Of a DNA stretch of 59,710 nucleotides, positions 50,991 through 59,710 are shown one piece after another. Made by a program: the position numbers and the translations under genes. Origin of the DNA: CAZYTX01 sp964650485 (GTDB lineage Bacteria > RBG-13-61-14 > DATKZS01); NCBI GenBank assembly GCA_964650485.1, contig CAZYTX010000022.1, positions 1 through 59,710 on the forward strand, given 5' to 3'. The notes under the pieces are model-generated. The model did no database searches and was not told the origin of the DNA. It was given only the letters and a program-made list of their open reading frames with translations. The first letter of the stretch is position 1. Each line of letters begins with the position of its first letter.

Positions 50991-53900
50991 TCAGCTAAGG
51001 AGCTGGTCGGTGGTGGCCTGGAGCCTGTCGGAGAGCATCTGTGTGATGTTGAAGAATATCTTTGAGCTTATCTTGGGGTATCTCTTTTCCAGGCGCTCGA
51101 GCAGGTGCTTGTCGAGCACCAGCAGCTTTACCGGCCCTTTTGCCCGGGCCGATGCCGAGCGGATGGTGTCGCGCAGGAGGGCCATCTCACCGAAGGCGTC
51201 GCCGGGCTCGATGTCGGTGATGCTCACCTCCTTGCCCTCCTGGCTCTTGAAGATGTTCACCCTGCCCTTTAGCACCACGTACATCTCGCTCCCCACTTCT
51301 TCCTCCTGGATAATCTGCTGCCCGTCCTGGTACTCGGCCACCTTTCCCATGAGCACGGCCACCCTGGCCTGGTGGTTTGTGAGGCCGTGGAATATCTTTA
51401 TGTACTCCGAGGGCCTGGTCCCGATCTCCAGGCCCACCAGGTCCCACAGTGTGATGATGCGCACGGTGAACATGAGTGTGGGCAGTATCACCAGGTTGGC
51501 GCAGAGGGCGATCATGATGGTGACCGCGGTGAGGATGCCGAACTGGCGCACCGGCACGAAGTCGGAGAGCAGGAAGATGATGAAGCCGAAGAACAGGGCC
51601 ACCGAGGTGTAGACCATGGGTTTGCCCATGCTTACAAGCGCCTTCTTCATGGCGTCGGTCTGGTCACCGCTCCTGTGCACCTCCCAGTTGTAGCGGTTTA
51701 TGTAATGTATGGTGTCGTCAACCCCTATTCCAAGCGCGATGGCGGCTATCAGGCTGGTGGAGAAGTTAAGGGTTATCCCGGAGAAACCCATGATGCCGAA
51801 CAACAGGAATATGGGGAACAAGTTGGGCAGCATTGCCAGGAGCCCTATCTTCAGTGACAGGAACAGAAGCGACATCACCAGGATGATGGCCAGAAGAGCG
51901 GTCACCAGGCCGGTGATCTGGCCCTTGCTCACCGCGTCCGCGCTCCTGTTCATGAGGTATATGGTGCCGGTGACGTGCACGTCTATCTTGGGCCATTTTG
52001 CAAAGTCCGAGTCGCAGGGGAGGTAATCTTCCGCCTGCCCGACCGCTGCCAGGGGCACCCTATCCGCTTTTTTCTCCCCATCTTCCGGATTCGCCTGCTC
52101 CGTGTTTTTCCCGCCGGGGTTTTCCGCTGCCGCGTCTTGTCCAGGGTCTTCCGGCTCTTCTTCCTCGTCGTCTTCCCACAGTATCTCTTCATCACCGGAT
52201 GTGTCCTGCTCCGGCTGACCCTCCTCTTGCCCGCTTCCAGGCTCATCATCTTCCCGGGTGATCTCTTCCTCCGCCGGGGCCTGCTCACCGGTATCTTCCT
52301 CTTCCCAAGAGATTTCCTCGTCCGCGGCACCCTGGTCCGAGGGCTCCTCGTCCCATGAAATCTCCTCGTCAGCCATCTTATGATCTGCTGGCTCATCTTC
52401 TTCCCAGGAGACCTCTTCATCCTTCGTGCCCTCCTTGCGGATGGGCACCGGGGCCTGAACGCCCGGCCCGGCCGCGGCCGCGGCAGGCATCCTGGCAGGC
52501 GCCTTGAAGAGCTCGACAGCCTTTTCCTCGATCCTTGCAATGGCGCGGTTGGTCTCCGTGCTGCCCACCAGCCTCGACCTTATCAGGATGTTGGCCGCGG
52601 AGTAGTCGGGAGTGACGTATGGCGCGAAGTCCTCCGGTGAGCCCGAGGTGGCGTAGAGGAACAGGAGCTGGTTCACTCCCACCTTGGTGTCGGGTATGGT
52701 GTAATAAGCCGGGTCGTTCTTGTGCATGGCCTGGTTCAAGAGCTTTACGTAATCCGCCATGCTCAGGGTGGTGTCAATGCCTTTCACTTCCTTTGTGGCC
52801 CACTTTTGCAGGTCCTCGATCCTTTTCAACATGGAGGGGTGGTTGAACACCTCGGAGCGCTCGGACTCGAGCACGATGTTGAAAGGCGCCGCACCTGCCA
52901 GGTGCTTCACCTGGGCGTCCACGGCCTTCATCACCGGGTCGTCCTTTGAAAAGAAGTGCAGGAAGTCCGTGTCAATCTTTACCCTGGATATCCCTGTTAT
53001 GGACACCAGCACTATAATCACGGCCGCAGCGAAGATGCCCCGGGGATGCCGGGTGTTGAAGCTCCCGAGCCGTTCCAGGAAGCGGTCCACCGCGTTTCGA
53101 GAATCCTTGCTCTCCTGTGCTCGCCCGGGCTTTTTCATGAGCATGAGCATTGAGGGGGCCGCAAAAAGCGCCACCACCACGGCGAAGAAGATGCCGGCCA
53201 CCGCGGCCCTGCCCAGGTCCTGTATGGCCGGGATCCTGTTAAGGATGAGGGAGCCGAACCCTATCATGGTGGTGAAGCCGCACACCGCCACCGGCAGGGA
53301 CACCTTGTAAAGGCACTCCCTGACCACCTCTTTGACCTCGAGGTCCGCTCTCGCCTCTGCCAGGTACTCGCTCATCATGTGGATTGAGTAGGAGCTGCCA
53401 AGTGCCAGCATAAGAGGCGGCAGTATCAGGGTGACAAGAGAAACAGGGATCTCGACCACCTCCATGAAACCCACGGCCCACACCGTGATCATGAGCACGG
53501 TGACGAGCGGCAGCAGCACCCCCCGTACGTTCCTGAAGCTCAAAACCAGGGTGATGAAGATCAGGGCAATGGTAAGCGGCAGCAGCATACGCAGGTCTTT
53601 GACCATCCTCTTTACTATCTCCACCCGGGTCTCGGGCACACCCACCACGTAGACATTCTCCGGGCCCTCTTCCTTTTCGGTGTGGGTCTTTATGTCCGAC
53701 ATGACCATCTTGTAGTCGAGAGCGGGGTTCTTCTCCAGGTCGCGGATGAAGGCTATCACAGAGACGGCGCGGCCGTCCTCGGAGACCAGGTTGTCCTTGT
53801 AAAGAGGGTTGTTGTCTATCTTTTGCTTGAGCTCATTCCACTCCTCATCAGTCCGGGGGACCTCGTCTATGAGCGGTCTCACTTTTATGGTTTTCTTATA

Positions 53901-54269
53901 CTCGCCCGCTTCAGGGTCCCAGGGGGCCTCGATGCTGGGGATGTTCGCGAGGCTTACCGTGGCCTCCACACCCTCTACGTCCTCGATCTCATCTGTGAGC
54001 CGGTCAAGCTTCTCCAGGGTGCGGCTGTTATAGATGTCCTCCCCCTCCGGCACTATCAGGGCTATGGAGACGACCTGGTCGTTGCCGAAGAGTTTTTTGG
54101 CCTTGTTAAAGTATTCCTTTTCAGGGTCGCCTTTTATGAAGAAGTCCTCGGAAGAGCTGGAAAAGTTGACCCGGAGCATCTCCCTGCCGAGGAACACGGT
54201 GATGACAATGCTTAAAAGAAGCACCAGCAGGGGGTGGTTGACTATAAGGTTTTGGTATCTCTGTCTCAT
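50991..54269 (-). CDS. RND/MMPL transporter fused to a C-terminal cyclic-nucleotide-binding domain
   Basis: 1092 residues. Two MMPL-type halves, each with a large periplasmic loop: helices at about 12-30 and 225-380, then about 415-435 and 775-920; ALGIGVDDTIHYINRY is the conserved helix-4 motif. A periplasmic insert (about 610-745) holds five acidic units of the form DEE-[IV]-x-W-[ED], for example DEEISWDEEPSDQ. The last 120 residues form a cNMP-binding domain (GSEMYVVLKGRVNIFK, PGDAFGEMALLRD), which would lie in the cytoplasm. Divergent from a LolA-like gene, the usual partner of MMPL lipid carriers. Confidence 0.9.
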   Translation of the reverse strand: MRQRYQNLIVNHPLLVLLLSIVITVFLGREMLRVNFSSSSEDFFIKGDPEKEYFNKAKKLFGNDQVVSIALIVPEGEDIYNSRTLEKLDRLTDEIEDVEGVEATVSLANIPSIEAPWDPEAGEYKKTIKVRPLIDEVPRTDEEWNELKQKIDNNPLYKDNLVSEDGRAVSVIAFIRDLEKNPALDYKMVMSDIKTHTEKEEGPENVYVVGVPETRVEIVKRMVKDLRMLLPLTIALIFITLVLSFRNVRGVLLPLVTVLMITVWAVGFMEVVEIPVSLVTLILPPLMLALGSSYSIHMMSEYLAEARADLEVKEVVRECLYKVSLPVAVCGFTTMIGFGSLILNRIPAIQDLGRAAVAGIFFAVVVALFAAPSMLMLMKKPGRAQESKDSRNAVDRFLERLGSFNTRHPRGIFAAAVIIVLVSITGISRVKIDTDFLHFFSKDDPVMKAVDAQVKHLAGAAPFNIVLESERSEVFNHPSMLKRIEDLQKWATKEVKGIDTTLSMADYVKLLNQAMHKNDPAYYTIPDTKVGVNQLLFLYATSGSPEDFAPYVTPDYSAANILIRSRLVGSTETNRAIARIEEKAVELFKAPARMPAAAAAGPGVQAPVPIRKEGTKDEEVSWEEDEPADHKMADEEISWDEEPSDQGAADEEISWEEEDTGEQAPAEEEITREDDEPGSGQEEGQPEQDTSGDEEILWEDDEEEEPEDPGQDAAAENPGGKNTEQANPEDGEKKADRVPLAAVGQAEDYLPCDSDFAKWPKIDVHVTGTIYLMNRSADAVSKGQITGLVTALLAIILVMSLLFLSLKIGLLAMLPNLFPIFLLFGIMGFSGITLNFSTSLIAAIALGIGVDDTIHYINRYNWEVHRSGDQTDAMKKALVSMGKPMVYTSVALFFGFIIFLLSDFVPVRQFGILTAVTIMIALCANLVILPTLMFTVRIITLWDLVGLEIGTRPSEYIKIFHGLTNHQARVAVLMGKVAEYQDGQQIIQEEEVGSEMYVVLKGRVNIFKSQEGKEVSITDIEPGDAFGEMALLRDTIRSASARAKGPVKLLVLDKHLLERLEKRYPKISSKIFFNITQMLSDRLQATTDQLLS

Positions 54270-54444
54270 CGGGACGGCCTAAAATCAAGCCATGACATTT
54301 TACTCTAACCCGGCCCGGTTTTACAAGCAAAAACCTGCTATGCTCGATTTGTGTCCAAGCCCCGCTTGATTGTTGCTACCCGCTGCATTTTTATGGTAAT
54401 GTATGTCACGTCTTTGCATAACCGTAAGGTAGAGGGAGGATAAA

Positions 54445-55272
54445 ATGACAACCAAAGCGGTGTTGAAACCAAAGGGACCAGGCTTTTTCGGGGCCTGCCT
54501 CTTGCTGCTCATGGCCTTGCCTTTGCTTGCACAAGACCCCTCGGAAAAAGGACCGGCAGACAAGCTGAAGACCACCATGACCGGGGACGAAATCCTGGCC
54601 ATGCTCAAGGACCGCCAGTACCCGGAGAGCATGGAGGCCCAGTTCAAAATGACACTGGTTGACAAGGCCGGTAAAAAGCAGGAGAGGGAGTACAAGGTAC
54701 AGCGTTATAAAAACAACGTGCTTATCGAGTTCATGGTCCCGGACTACATAAAAAACACCAGGTACCTCCTGATTAAAGACGACGAGGAAAAGCAGCAAAT
54801 ATACGTGTACTTTCCACCGCCCACGGACGACTACAGGGAGATTGATCCCGGCGGCGACGGGGACGACATGAGCTTCCTCGGCTCCGACTTCGACATCACC
54901 GACTTCCAGGTCAAGGACCCGGGCAAGACCGTGAACAAGCTCCAGAGGATAGACGTCAAGGGCGGGGAGCTGTGCTACGTGGTTAAAAGCGAGACCAAGG
55001 GCCCGGACTACAAGTACAGCAAAACCATATCATGGATAAGAAAAGACTGCTGGATACCTATCAGGATAAAGTTCTTCAATAAAAAGGGAAATGTAAAAAA
55101 AGACATGAAGGTCTACAACCTGAGGGACCTGGGCGACAGAAAGGTCATATCAAAGGTGGGCATGGAGGACGTGCAGACGGGGCACAAGACAATACTGGAG
55201 CTCAAAAATGCACGGCTCGACGTCAAGTTCCCCGAGGACCATTTCACGGTGGACAATCTCAAGGAGATGTGA
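54445..55272 (+). CDS. outer-membrane lipoprotein-sorting (LolA-like) family protein
   Basis: 275 residues. Signal peptide (about 1-30), then a beta-rich domain of the LolA/PF17131 type: GDEILAMLKDRQYPE, MEAQFKMTLVDKAGK, DDMSFLGSDFDITDF and the tail FPEDHFTVDNL. Such proteins pair with MMPL/RND transporters in lipid or lipoprotein traffic, as here with the divergent gene. GAGGGAGGA lies 5 bases before the ATG. A third exported gene follows after 57 bases and probably shares the transcript. Confidence 0.88.
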   Translation: MTTKAVLKPKGPGFFGACLLLLMALPLLAQDPSEKGPADKLKTTMTGDEILAMLKDRQYPESMEAQFKMTLVDKAGKKQEREYKVQRYKNNVLIEFMVPDYIKNTRYLLIKDDEEKQQIYVYFPPPTDDYREIDPGGDGDDMSFLGSDFDITDFQVKDPGKTVNKLQRIDVKGGELCYVVKSETKGPDYKYSKTISWIRKDCWIPIRIKFFNKKGNVKKDMKVYNLRDLGDRKVISKVGMEDVQTGHKTILELKNARLDVKFPEDHFTVDNLKEM

Positions 55273-55329
55273 GAGGGAGTGGACTTCCGCCCTCCTTCAT
55301 AAAACCGGCCAAAAAAAGGAAGGGTTGCC

Positions 55330-56658
55330 ATGAAGCAATACAAGACTGTAATTATTTGCCTTGCGGTTCTCCTGTTTCTCTCCCCCGCAGCCGTCCTCTC
55401 CCGGGAGGAAGGCGAGAAGAGCCTTGCCCGGTACGAGGACCCGGTGGTGGCGCCGGCCTCCGAGCTATCCGGGATCACCGGCGCCGAGATTAAAAAGCTC
55501 TCGCTCTTCATCTGGGACCGGGATGCATACAAGCCCGTACCTTTCCAGGTGGATGAGAGAAAGGATGACGGCTACTACGTGTACGACCAGGGGCCGGAGG
55601 CCAATCCTGAAGACGGTGACGGCAAATACAACGGAAAAGACGAGCTGGTCTTCATGGCCTGGGACACCGGGAGCAAGGCCCCTGACGGCGAGCAGGTCCC
55701 CTGCGACCCCGAAAAGACCCTGGAGCTTGTTGTTGAAGACCCTGAAAGCAAGGGCGCGGCCTACGCCTACCTGGCCGCGTGCAAAGGCGAGCCGGGCCGC
55801 TCGGAAAAGGACTACATCCGCCACGAGTACGACGGCGAGCGCGACTGGGTGAAGAGCGGCCGCTACCACTTTGCCGAGCAGCGCGGCGAGGGGTTCTTCG
55901 ACCGGCTGGCGTTGCAGGCGAAGGACGGAGAGGTCCATGACGACCTCTGCGACCGCATCAAGGGGAGGGGTTACTTGTCAGCACTGGGTAACCTGGTCAA
56001 GCTCGACGTTCCCGAGTCAAAGGCAAAAGCCGGGTTAAAAGCATGGATTGACGGGCCCGTAAGGGTCATACACCTCATGAAGGGGTATCTGCAGTTCTCC
56101 ATAATCAAGCTGGACGTGGGAGGACACTCGCAGAACCTGTTCTATCCCAACTATTTTGTCACTCCCATCACCGCGGACATGCCCATAAACCCCGGCTCCG
56201 TTCTTTCGACATTCGCGATGCGCTACGCTATTGACTGGAGACAGGAGTTCGAGGGTACCCGCTACTTTGACCCGGTGAACACCGAGGGTGTTGTCATTGA
56301 CGGCGAGATGAGCCAGGCCGAGAAGGACATGGACTACCAGACCGGCCATGACTGGTACGCACTGGCTGGACCGCACGGGAACATGGTGGTGCGGATGATC
56401 CTCCCTGAAAAGTGGCACGGCATTGTGCCCCTCAAGCTCTACTATGTGGACGACATCGAGGCCGCCGATCCGCCCGAGTCCGAACCCGGTCAGAGGTGCG
56501 CCGGGTTCATGCTCGACGCCATGATTGACATACCCGCGGGCAAGTACACCTATTACCTGTACTACATGGTGCCTGACAAGGCCCCGCCAGGCTCAGTGCC
56601 GCACATGCTGGCAATCCTGGACAATCCCTTGCAGGTGAAATCCAGGATCATCCATTAA
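55330..56658 (+). CDS. exported protein, unknown function
   Basis: 442 residues with signal peptide MKQYKTVIICLAVLLFLSPA. The mature part has a calcium-binding-like acidic stretch, ANPEDGDGKYNGKDELVFMAW (about residue 95-115), and a beta-rich body. I cannot assign a family. AGGAAG is 7 bases before the ATG. Its place behind the LolA-like gene and the RND gene hints at a periplasmic partner or substrate in the same transport process, but nothing in the sequence confirms it. Confidence 0.7.
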   Translation: MKQYKTVIICLAVLLFLSPAAVLSREEGEKSLARYEDPVVAPASELSGITGAEIKKLSLFIWDRDAYKPVPFQVDERKDDGYYVYDQGPEANPEDGDGKYNGKDELVFMAWDTGSKAPDGEQVPCDPEKTLELVVEDPESKGAAYAYLAACKGEPGRSEKDYIRHEYDGERDWVKSGRYHFAEQRGEGFFDRLALQAKDGEVHDDLCDRIKGRGYLSALGNLVKLDVPESKAKAGLKAWIDGPVRVIHLMKGYLQFSIIKLDVGGHSQNLFYPNYFVTPITADMPINPGSVLSTFAMRYAIDWRQEFEGTRYFDPVNTEGVVIDGEMSQAEKDMDYQTGHDWYALAGPHGNMVVRMILPEKWHGIVPLKLYYVDDIEAADPPESEPGQRCAGFMLDAMIDIPAGKYTYYLYYMVPDKAPPGSVPHMLAILDNPLQVKSRIIH

Positions 56659-56686
56659 CACTTTTGCATCTCCATACTTACGGTCC

Positions 56687-56715
56687 TTGCGACTTATGAC
56701 CGCGCCTCTTATAAT
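56687..56715 (+). promoter_or_regulatory. strong sigma-70 promoter
   Basis: TTGCGA (56687-56692) and a perfect TATAAT (56710-56715) are 17 bases apart. Start near 56722 excludes the in-frame ATG at 56718 as the main start of the next gene. Confidence 0.7.
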
Positions 56716-56765
56716 CTATGCAGACCATGGATGACGCAGTCAGATCAAAAGGCCGGAAAGACAAC

Positions 56766-58871
56766 ATGCCCGAGATCGCGGCGCCCGGCTGGAACTGCTG
56801 GACAAAGGCCCGGGCGGACAGGGCCGCATTCCTGGTTGACGCCGCGTCCTACTTCAAGGCATTTTCCGAGGCTGTAAAACGCGCCCGTCACTCGATACTC
56901 ATTGTCGGCTGGGACATTGACAGCAGGCTCAAGCTGGTGAGGGAGGGCGACGATTTTCCCGACCGGCTGGCGGATTTCCTGAACGCCGTTGTCGCAAGCA
57001 GGAGCTCGCTCAGGGCCCATATACTCATCTGGGACTACGCCATAATCTACGCTCTCGAGCGCGAGCCCCTGCCCGTGGTGAAGCTGGACTGGAGCACACA
57101 CCGTAGGATCGACTTCCGCCTGGACTCAAGACACCCGGTGGGGGCATCCCATCACCAGAAAATAGTGGTGATAGACGATAGGATTGCCTTTGTCGGAGGA
57201 ATAGACCTTACCGCCAGGAGATGGGACACCTCGGACCATAAAGCCAAAAACCCCCAAAGGGTGGACCCGAGCAATGAGCACTATACACCCTACCACGACG
57301 TGCAGATGGCGGTGTCAGGCCCCGCCGCCAGGGCCATGGGAGACCTGGTGCGTGAAAGGTGGAGCCGGGCAACAGGGAAAAGCATACAGCCGCCTCCCGA
57401 GAGTGCAGACGACCCCTGGCCTTCATTCCTCGAGCCTGACCTGGAAAACCTGCAGGTGGCCATCGCACGCACTGACCCGGAAAACCCGGCAGGAATGATC
57501 CGCGAGATCGAGCGGCTCCACCTCGACGCCATCGCAAACGCCGGGGAATACATTTACATCGAGAACCAGTACCTGACCTCGGCCACCATCGGGGACGCCA
57601 TCGCAAGTCGCCTGCAAGAAGACGACGGCCCTGAAATTATAATAATCGGGCCGCGCGAGGAATCGGGCTGGCTCGAGCAGTCCAGCATGGGGCTAATGAG
57701 GGCCCACTTTTTGGAGAAACTCGAAAGGGCGGACAGGTTCGGCAGGCTCAGGGCTTTTTACCCGGTGGCCCCGGATGACAACAGCGTGCCGGTGTTCGTG
57801 CACGCAAAGGTCTTTGTGGCAGACGACGAGATCGCCCGGGTGGGCTCGGCAAACCTCAGCAACCGCTCAATGGGGCTTGACACCGAGTGCGACCTCATGG
57901 TCGAGGCCAGGGGCGATGATAAAGTGCGGGCCGGCATAGCATCCTTCCGGGACCGGCTCCTGGCCGAGCACCTGAAGGTGTCCCCCGCACGGCTTAGAGA
58001 AGATATCCAGGAGAAGGGGTCCCTGGTCAAGGCAATGGACCTGATACGCGAGCAGACCGGGGGTGTCGAACCCATCAGGGAGGAAGTGCCCGAGTGGGTG
58101 GCTGAGATGGTCCCTGATACCATATTCTTCGACCCCGAGGAGCCGGTGGACCTGGACGAGCTGGCAGACACTCTGATGCTCTCGGATTTCCAGGCGCCCG
58201 GCAGGCTCAAGAAGGTCGCCTGGGGAGCGATCTTCCTGGTGGTGCTCGCCGGCCTGGCAATTCTGTGGCGGTGGACACCGCTGGGCCAATGGGCTGACCC
58301 GGAAATGCTGGCTGCGTGGGCCGGACCGGCACTGTCTTCGCCCTGGGCGCCCCTCTACACCATCCTCGTGTACGTAGCCGGCGGGGTCATGGTCTTCCCG
58401 GTAACCGTGCTCATCCTGGCCACCGGCATGGTGTTCAGCCCTCTGAAAGCGCTCGTGTACGCATTCCTGGGCTCGCTGATCAGCGCATCCATAATATACT
58501 GGGCCGGCCGGGTCCTGGGAAAAGAGGTGGTGCACAGGATCGCCGGACGGGGGCTCGAAAGGATAAGAAACCGCATTGCAAAGCGCGGATTCACCGCGGT
58601 GGTGGTGCTCAGGGTGGTGCCCGTGGCCCCCTTCACCGTGATCAACCTGGTGGCAGGGGTGTCACGCATAAGGTTCAGGGACTACCTGCTCGCAACCCTC
58701 ATGGGCATGGCCCCGGGGATAGTGGCCATGACAGTGTTCGGCGACAGGCTGGAGAAGACAATACAAGACCCCCAGCCCCAAAACGTCGCCATCCTGATCG
58801 CGCTCCTCGCCCTGATCGTGCTGGCCTCAATACTCGTAAGGCAAAGGCTTGCAAGACCAGCGCGGGAGTGA
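56766..58871 (+). CDS. phospholipase D-VTT (SNARE-associated) fusion protein
   Basis: 701 residues from the ATG at 56766, which has GGAAAG 6 bases upstream; an ATG at 56727 is also possible. Two PLD domains, each with an HKD motif: HHQKIVVIDD and VHAKVFVADD, followed by AFVGGIDLT and RVGSANLSNRS. The C-terminal 200 residues form a DedA/VTT membrane domain with about six segments. The first half would catalyse phosphatidyl transfer (cardiolipin-synthase-like); the VTT half resembles lipid scramblases. Fusions of this order are known in Proteobacteria. Confidence 0.88.
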   Translation: MPEIAAPGWNCWTKARADRAAFLVDAASYFKAFSEAVKRARHSILIVGWDIDSRLKLVREGDDFPDRLADFLNAVVASRSSLRAHILIWDYAIIYALEREPLPVVKLDWSTHRRIDFRLDSRHPVGASHHQKIVVIDDRIAFVGGIDLTARRWDTSDHKAKNPQRVDPSNEHYTPYHDVQMAVSGPAARAMGDLVRERWSRATGKSIQPPPESADDPWPSFLEPDLENLQVAIARTDPENPAGMIREIERLHLDAIANAGEYIYIENQYLTSATIGDAIASRLQEDDGPEIIIIGPREESGWLEQSSMGLMRAHFLEKLERADRFGRLRAFYPVAPDDNSVPVFVHAKVFVADDEIARVGSANLSNRSMGLDTECDLMVEARGDDKVRAGIASFRDRLLAEHLKVSPARLREDIQEKGSLVKAMDLIREQTGGVEPIREEVPEWVAEMVPDTIFFDPEEPVDLDELADTLMLSDFQAPGRLKKVAWGAIFLVVLAGLAILWRWTPLGQWADPEMLAAWAGPALSSPWAPLYTILVYVAGGVMVFPVTVLILATGMVFSPLKALVYAFLGSLISASIIYWAGRVLGKEVVHRIAGRGLERIRNRIAKRGFTAVVVLRVVPVAPFTVINLVAGVSRIRFRDYLLATLMGMAPGIVAMTVFGDRLEKTIQDPQPQNVAILIALLALIVLASILVRQRLARPARE

Positions 58872-58885
58872 ACCCTGCATGGTGG

Positions 58886-58932
58886 CCCATACGGTTGCTT
58901 GCAACCGTGTGTGTCCCGAAAGGGGACAGGTG
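58886..58932. repeat. diverged copy of the hairpin repeat
   Basis: A hairpin (ATACGGTTG, loop CTTG, CAACCGTGT, one mismatch) is followed by GTCCC-GAAAG-GGGAC and then AGGTGCC. The order hairpin, CCC-GAA-GGG, AGGT is the same as in copy B at 26546-26590. It lies just past the phospholipase D gene and could end its transcript. Confidence 0.5.
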
Positions 58933-59161
58933 CCAATGCAGGATTTTCCGAAGGGAGGCGACTGCCCGCACATGCTTAAAAAAAGTGGGAGAGACCTCCC
59001 TGTCTCGACAATCATTTAAAAATCATCCCTGCTGACTTGACAAGCTATCAGGCCGGGTATGTGATGCTCCATAGCCGCGGCTAAGATATTTACAACCTGC
59101 GTTGCAATGCTTGAGTTTATAAATTTAGGGAACCGGTAAAGAGCCGACATAACCTATTGAA

Positions 59162-59260
59162 GCTCTGAAAGAGCGAAATTCGGACAGCCCAGGGCAAGGG
59201 CGTGGCCCGCCGCCCTGGGGAAAGATGAGGCCCCCCTGACCTCCTGAGCCCTGAAAGGGC
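59162..59260. repeat. dispersed triple-hairpin repeat, copy 2
   Basis: Three stems: GCTCT-GAA-AGAGC (59162-59174), CCCAGGGC ... GCCCTGGG (59188-59219) and GCCCT-GAA-AGGGC (59248-59260). The central part is nearly the reverse complement of 28589-28620. Confidence 0.7.
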
Positions 59261-59382
59261 GGCATAAAAAGAGTCTCCGCTTCGGCTACGCCTCCGCTCC
59301 GTTCCCAAAGCCCCTCCATTCTCCCTTATTACCTGTCCAATTCAAGAGGGGGACACATCAAAAGGGCACAAAAAGGGTAACA

Positions 59383-59555
59383 CACATAGATTTCTACCTG
59401 CCCGCAGTACAAGACTTTGGCAGGCGGGTGTGTGCGCCTGCATGCCCTGTCTGCGTGGCCGCACAGGCAGGAGCGCAAAGCGAAGGCACGGCGCAGGCGG
59501 GAGCAAAGCGAGCAGGTAAAGGGGTAACTTCCGACGCAACGGCGCTACGACGCCA
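59383..59555. repeat. degenerate hairpin-repeat region
   Basis: Contains GGTAACACACATAG (59375-59390), also found at 26541-26554, a stem CCTGCC ... GGCAGG, and GACGCAACGGCGCTACG (59534-59550), which matches GACGCAACGACGCTACG at 26517-26533. No promising gene is present from 58872 to the window end; a 70-codon frame here is a by-product of the repeat. Confidence 0.4.
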
Positions 59556-59710
59556 CGAAAAAAACGAAGGAAAGCAACACATATTCCCGGCGGGCTTGGA
59601 TTCCTCGGCGCCTTGGCGTCGTAAGGGAAATGAAACATAATGTTTATTGTTTAGCTCTGATGACCCCATCCCATAGGTTGACATGCTTGTTTGCCTCCTT
59701 TCTCAATGGG

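Noticed and set aside
59428..59640. 70-codon frame at the window end
   Set aside because: Formed by GC-rich repeat sequence; no start signal and no protein-like composition.

Overview
This 59.7 kb stretch of a GC-rich bacterial chromosome carries about 45 confident protein genes. I found no rRNA or tRNA gene, CRISPR array, prophage or complete transposon. Outer-membrane and envelope proteins (AsmA-like, beta-barrel, LolA-like, RND) show a Gram-negative cell. A CCG-domain iron-sulfur protein, two radical-SAM proteins, an ADP-forming acyl-CoA synthetase subunit and a probable selenoprotein fit an anaerobe, most likely of the Desulfobacterota (former Deltaproteobacteria) or a related uncultured lineage. 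This placement is inference; no marker gene settles it. Reading frames are GC-rich but use AGG and ATA freely.

Layout. 0.4-6.2 kb (+): YugP-like zinc protease, small membrane protein, GT4 glycosyltransferase with a methyltransferase, orphan long-form hisG, and a multi-membrane protein. A REPIN-like palindrome (6.23 kb) then separates this from a seven-gene minus-strand run (6.3-16.7 kb): two tandem YfhO-like giants, miaB, a bifunctional-nuclease-family gene, a VanZ-like gene, a GT-C membrane protein and a MetE-like zinc enzyme. 17-28.5 kb is mostly minus strand: PP2C phosphatase, FHA protein, divergent TGS GTPase, an UshA-like gene interrupted by one in-frame TGA, a PgaB-like hydrolase, a CCG Fe-S protein, two FAD-linked oxidases and a GH2 glycosidase. 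A two-hairpin repeat flanks one of the oxidases on both sides. 29.9-34.8 kb (+): a membrane protein and two paralogous radical-SAM proteins. 34.9-38 kb: acyl-CoA synthetase subunit, AsnC/RAM protein and a DUF6788 insertion-element remnant. 38-42.3 kb: a DUF465 gene, a terminator and ilvD-ilvB-ilvN. 43.8-48.6 kb: GT-C, GT2 and AsmA-like genes. 48.6-58.9 kb: zinc alcohol dehydrogenase, transglutaminase-like lipoprotein, RND transporter fused to a cyclic-nucleotide-binding domain, LolA-like protein, an unknown secreted protein and a phospholipase D-VTT fusion. The last 0.8 kb is a repeat-rich non-coding region.

Main themes. Cell-surface glycan or lipid assembly dominates, with at least six large membrane proteins plus GT4, GT2, PgaB-like and GH2 enzymes. 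Several genes touch or overlap (4 bp overlaps at 7369, 9450 and 45531), which suggests operons. The two most notable observations are (1) a probable selenocysteine codon at 20585-20587, where Sec stands at the last position of a CGC-like motif in an UshA-like protein and a SECIS-like hairpin follows at the right distance; and (2) an apparent valine-sensing attenuator before ilvDBN, in which the leader reading frame is a complete DUF465 gene ending in three consecutive valine codons.
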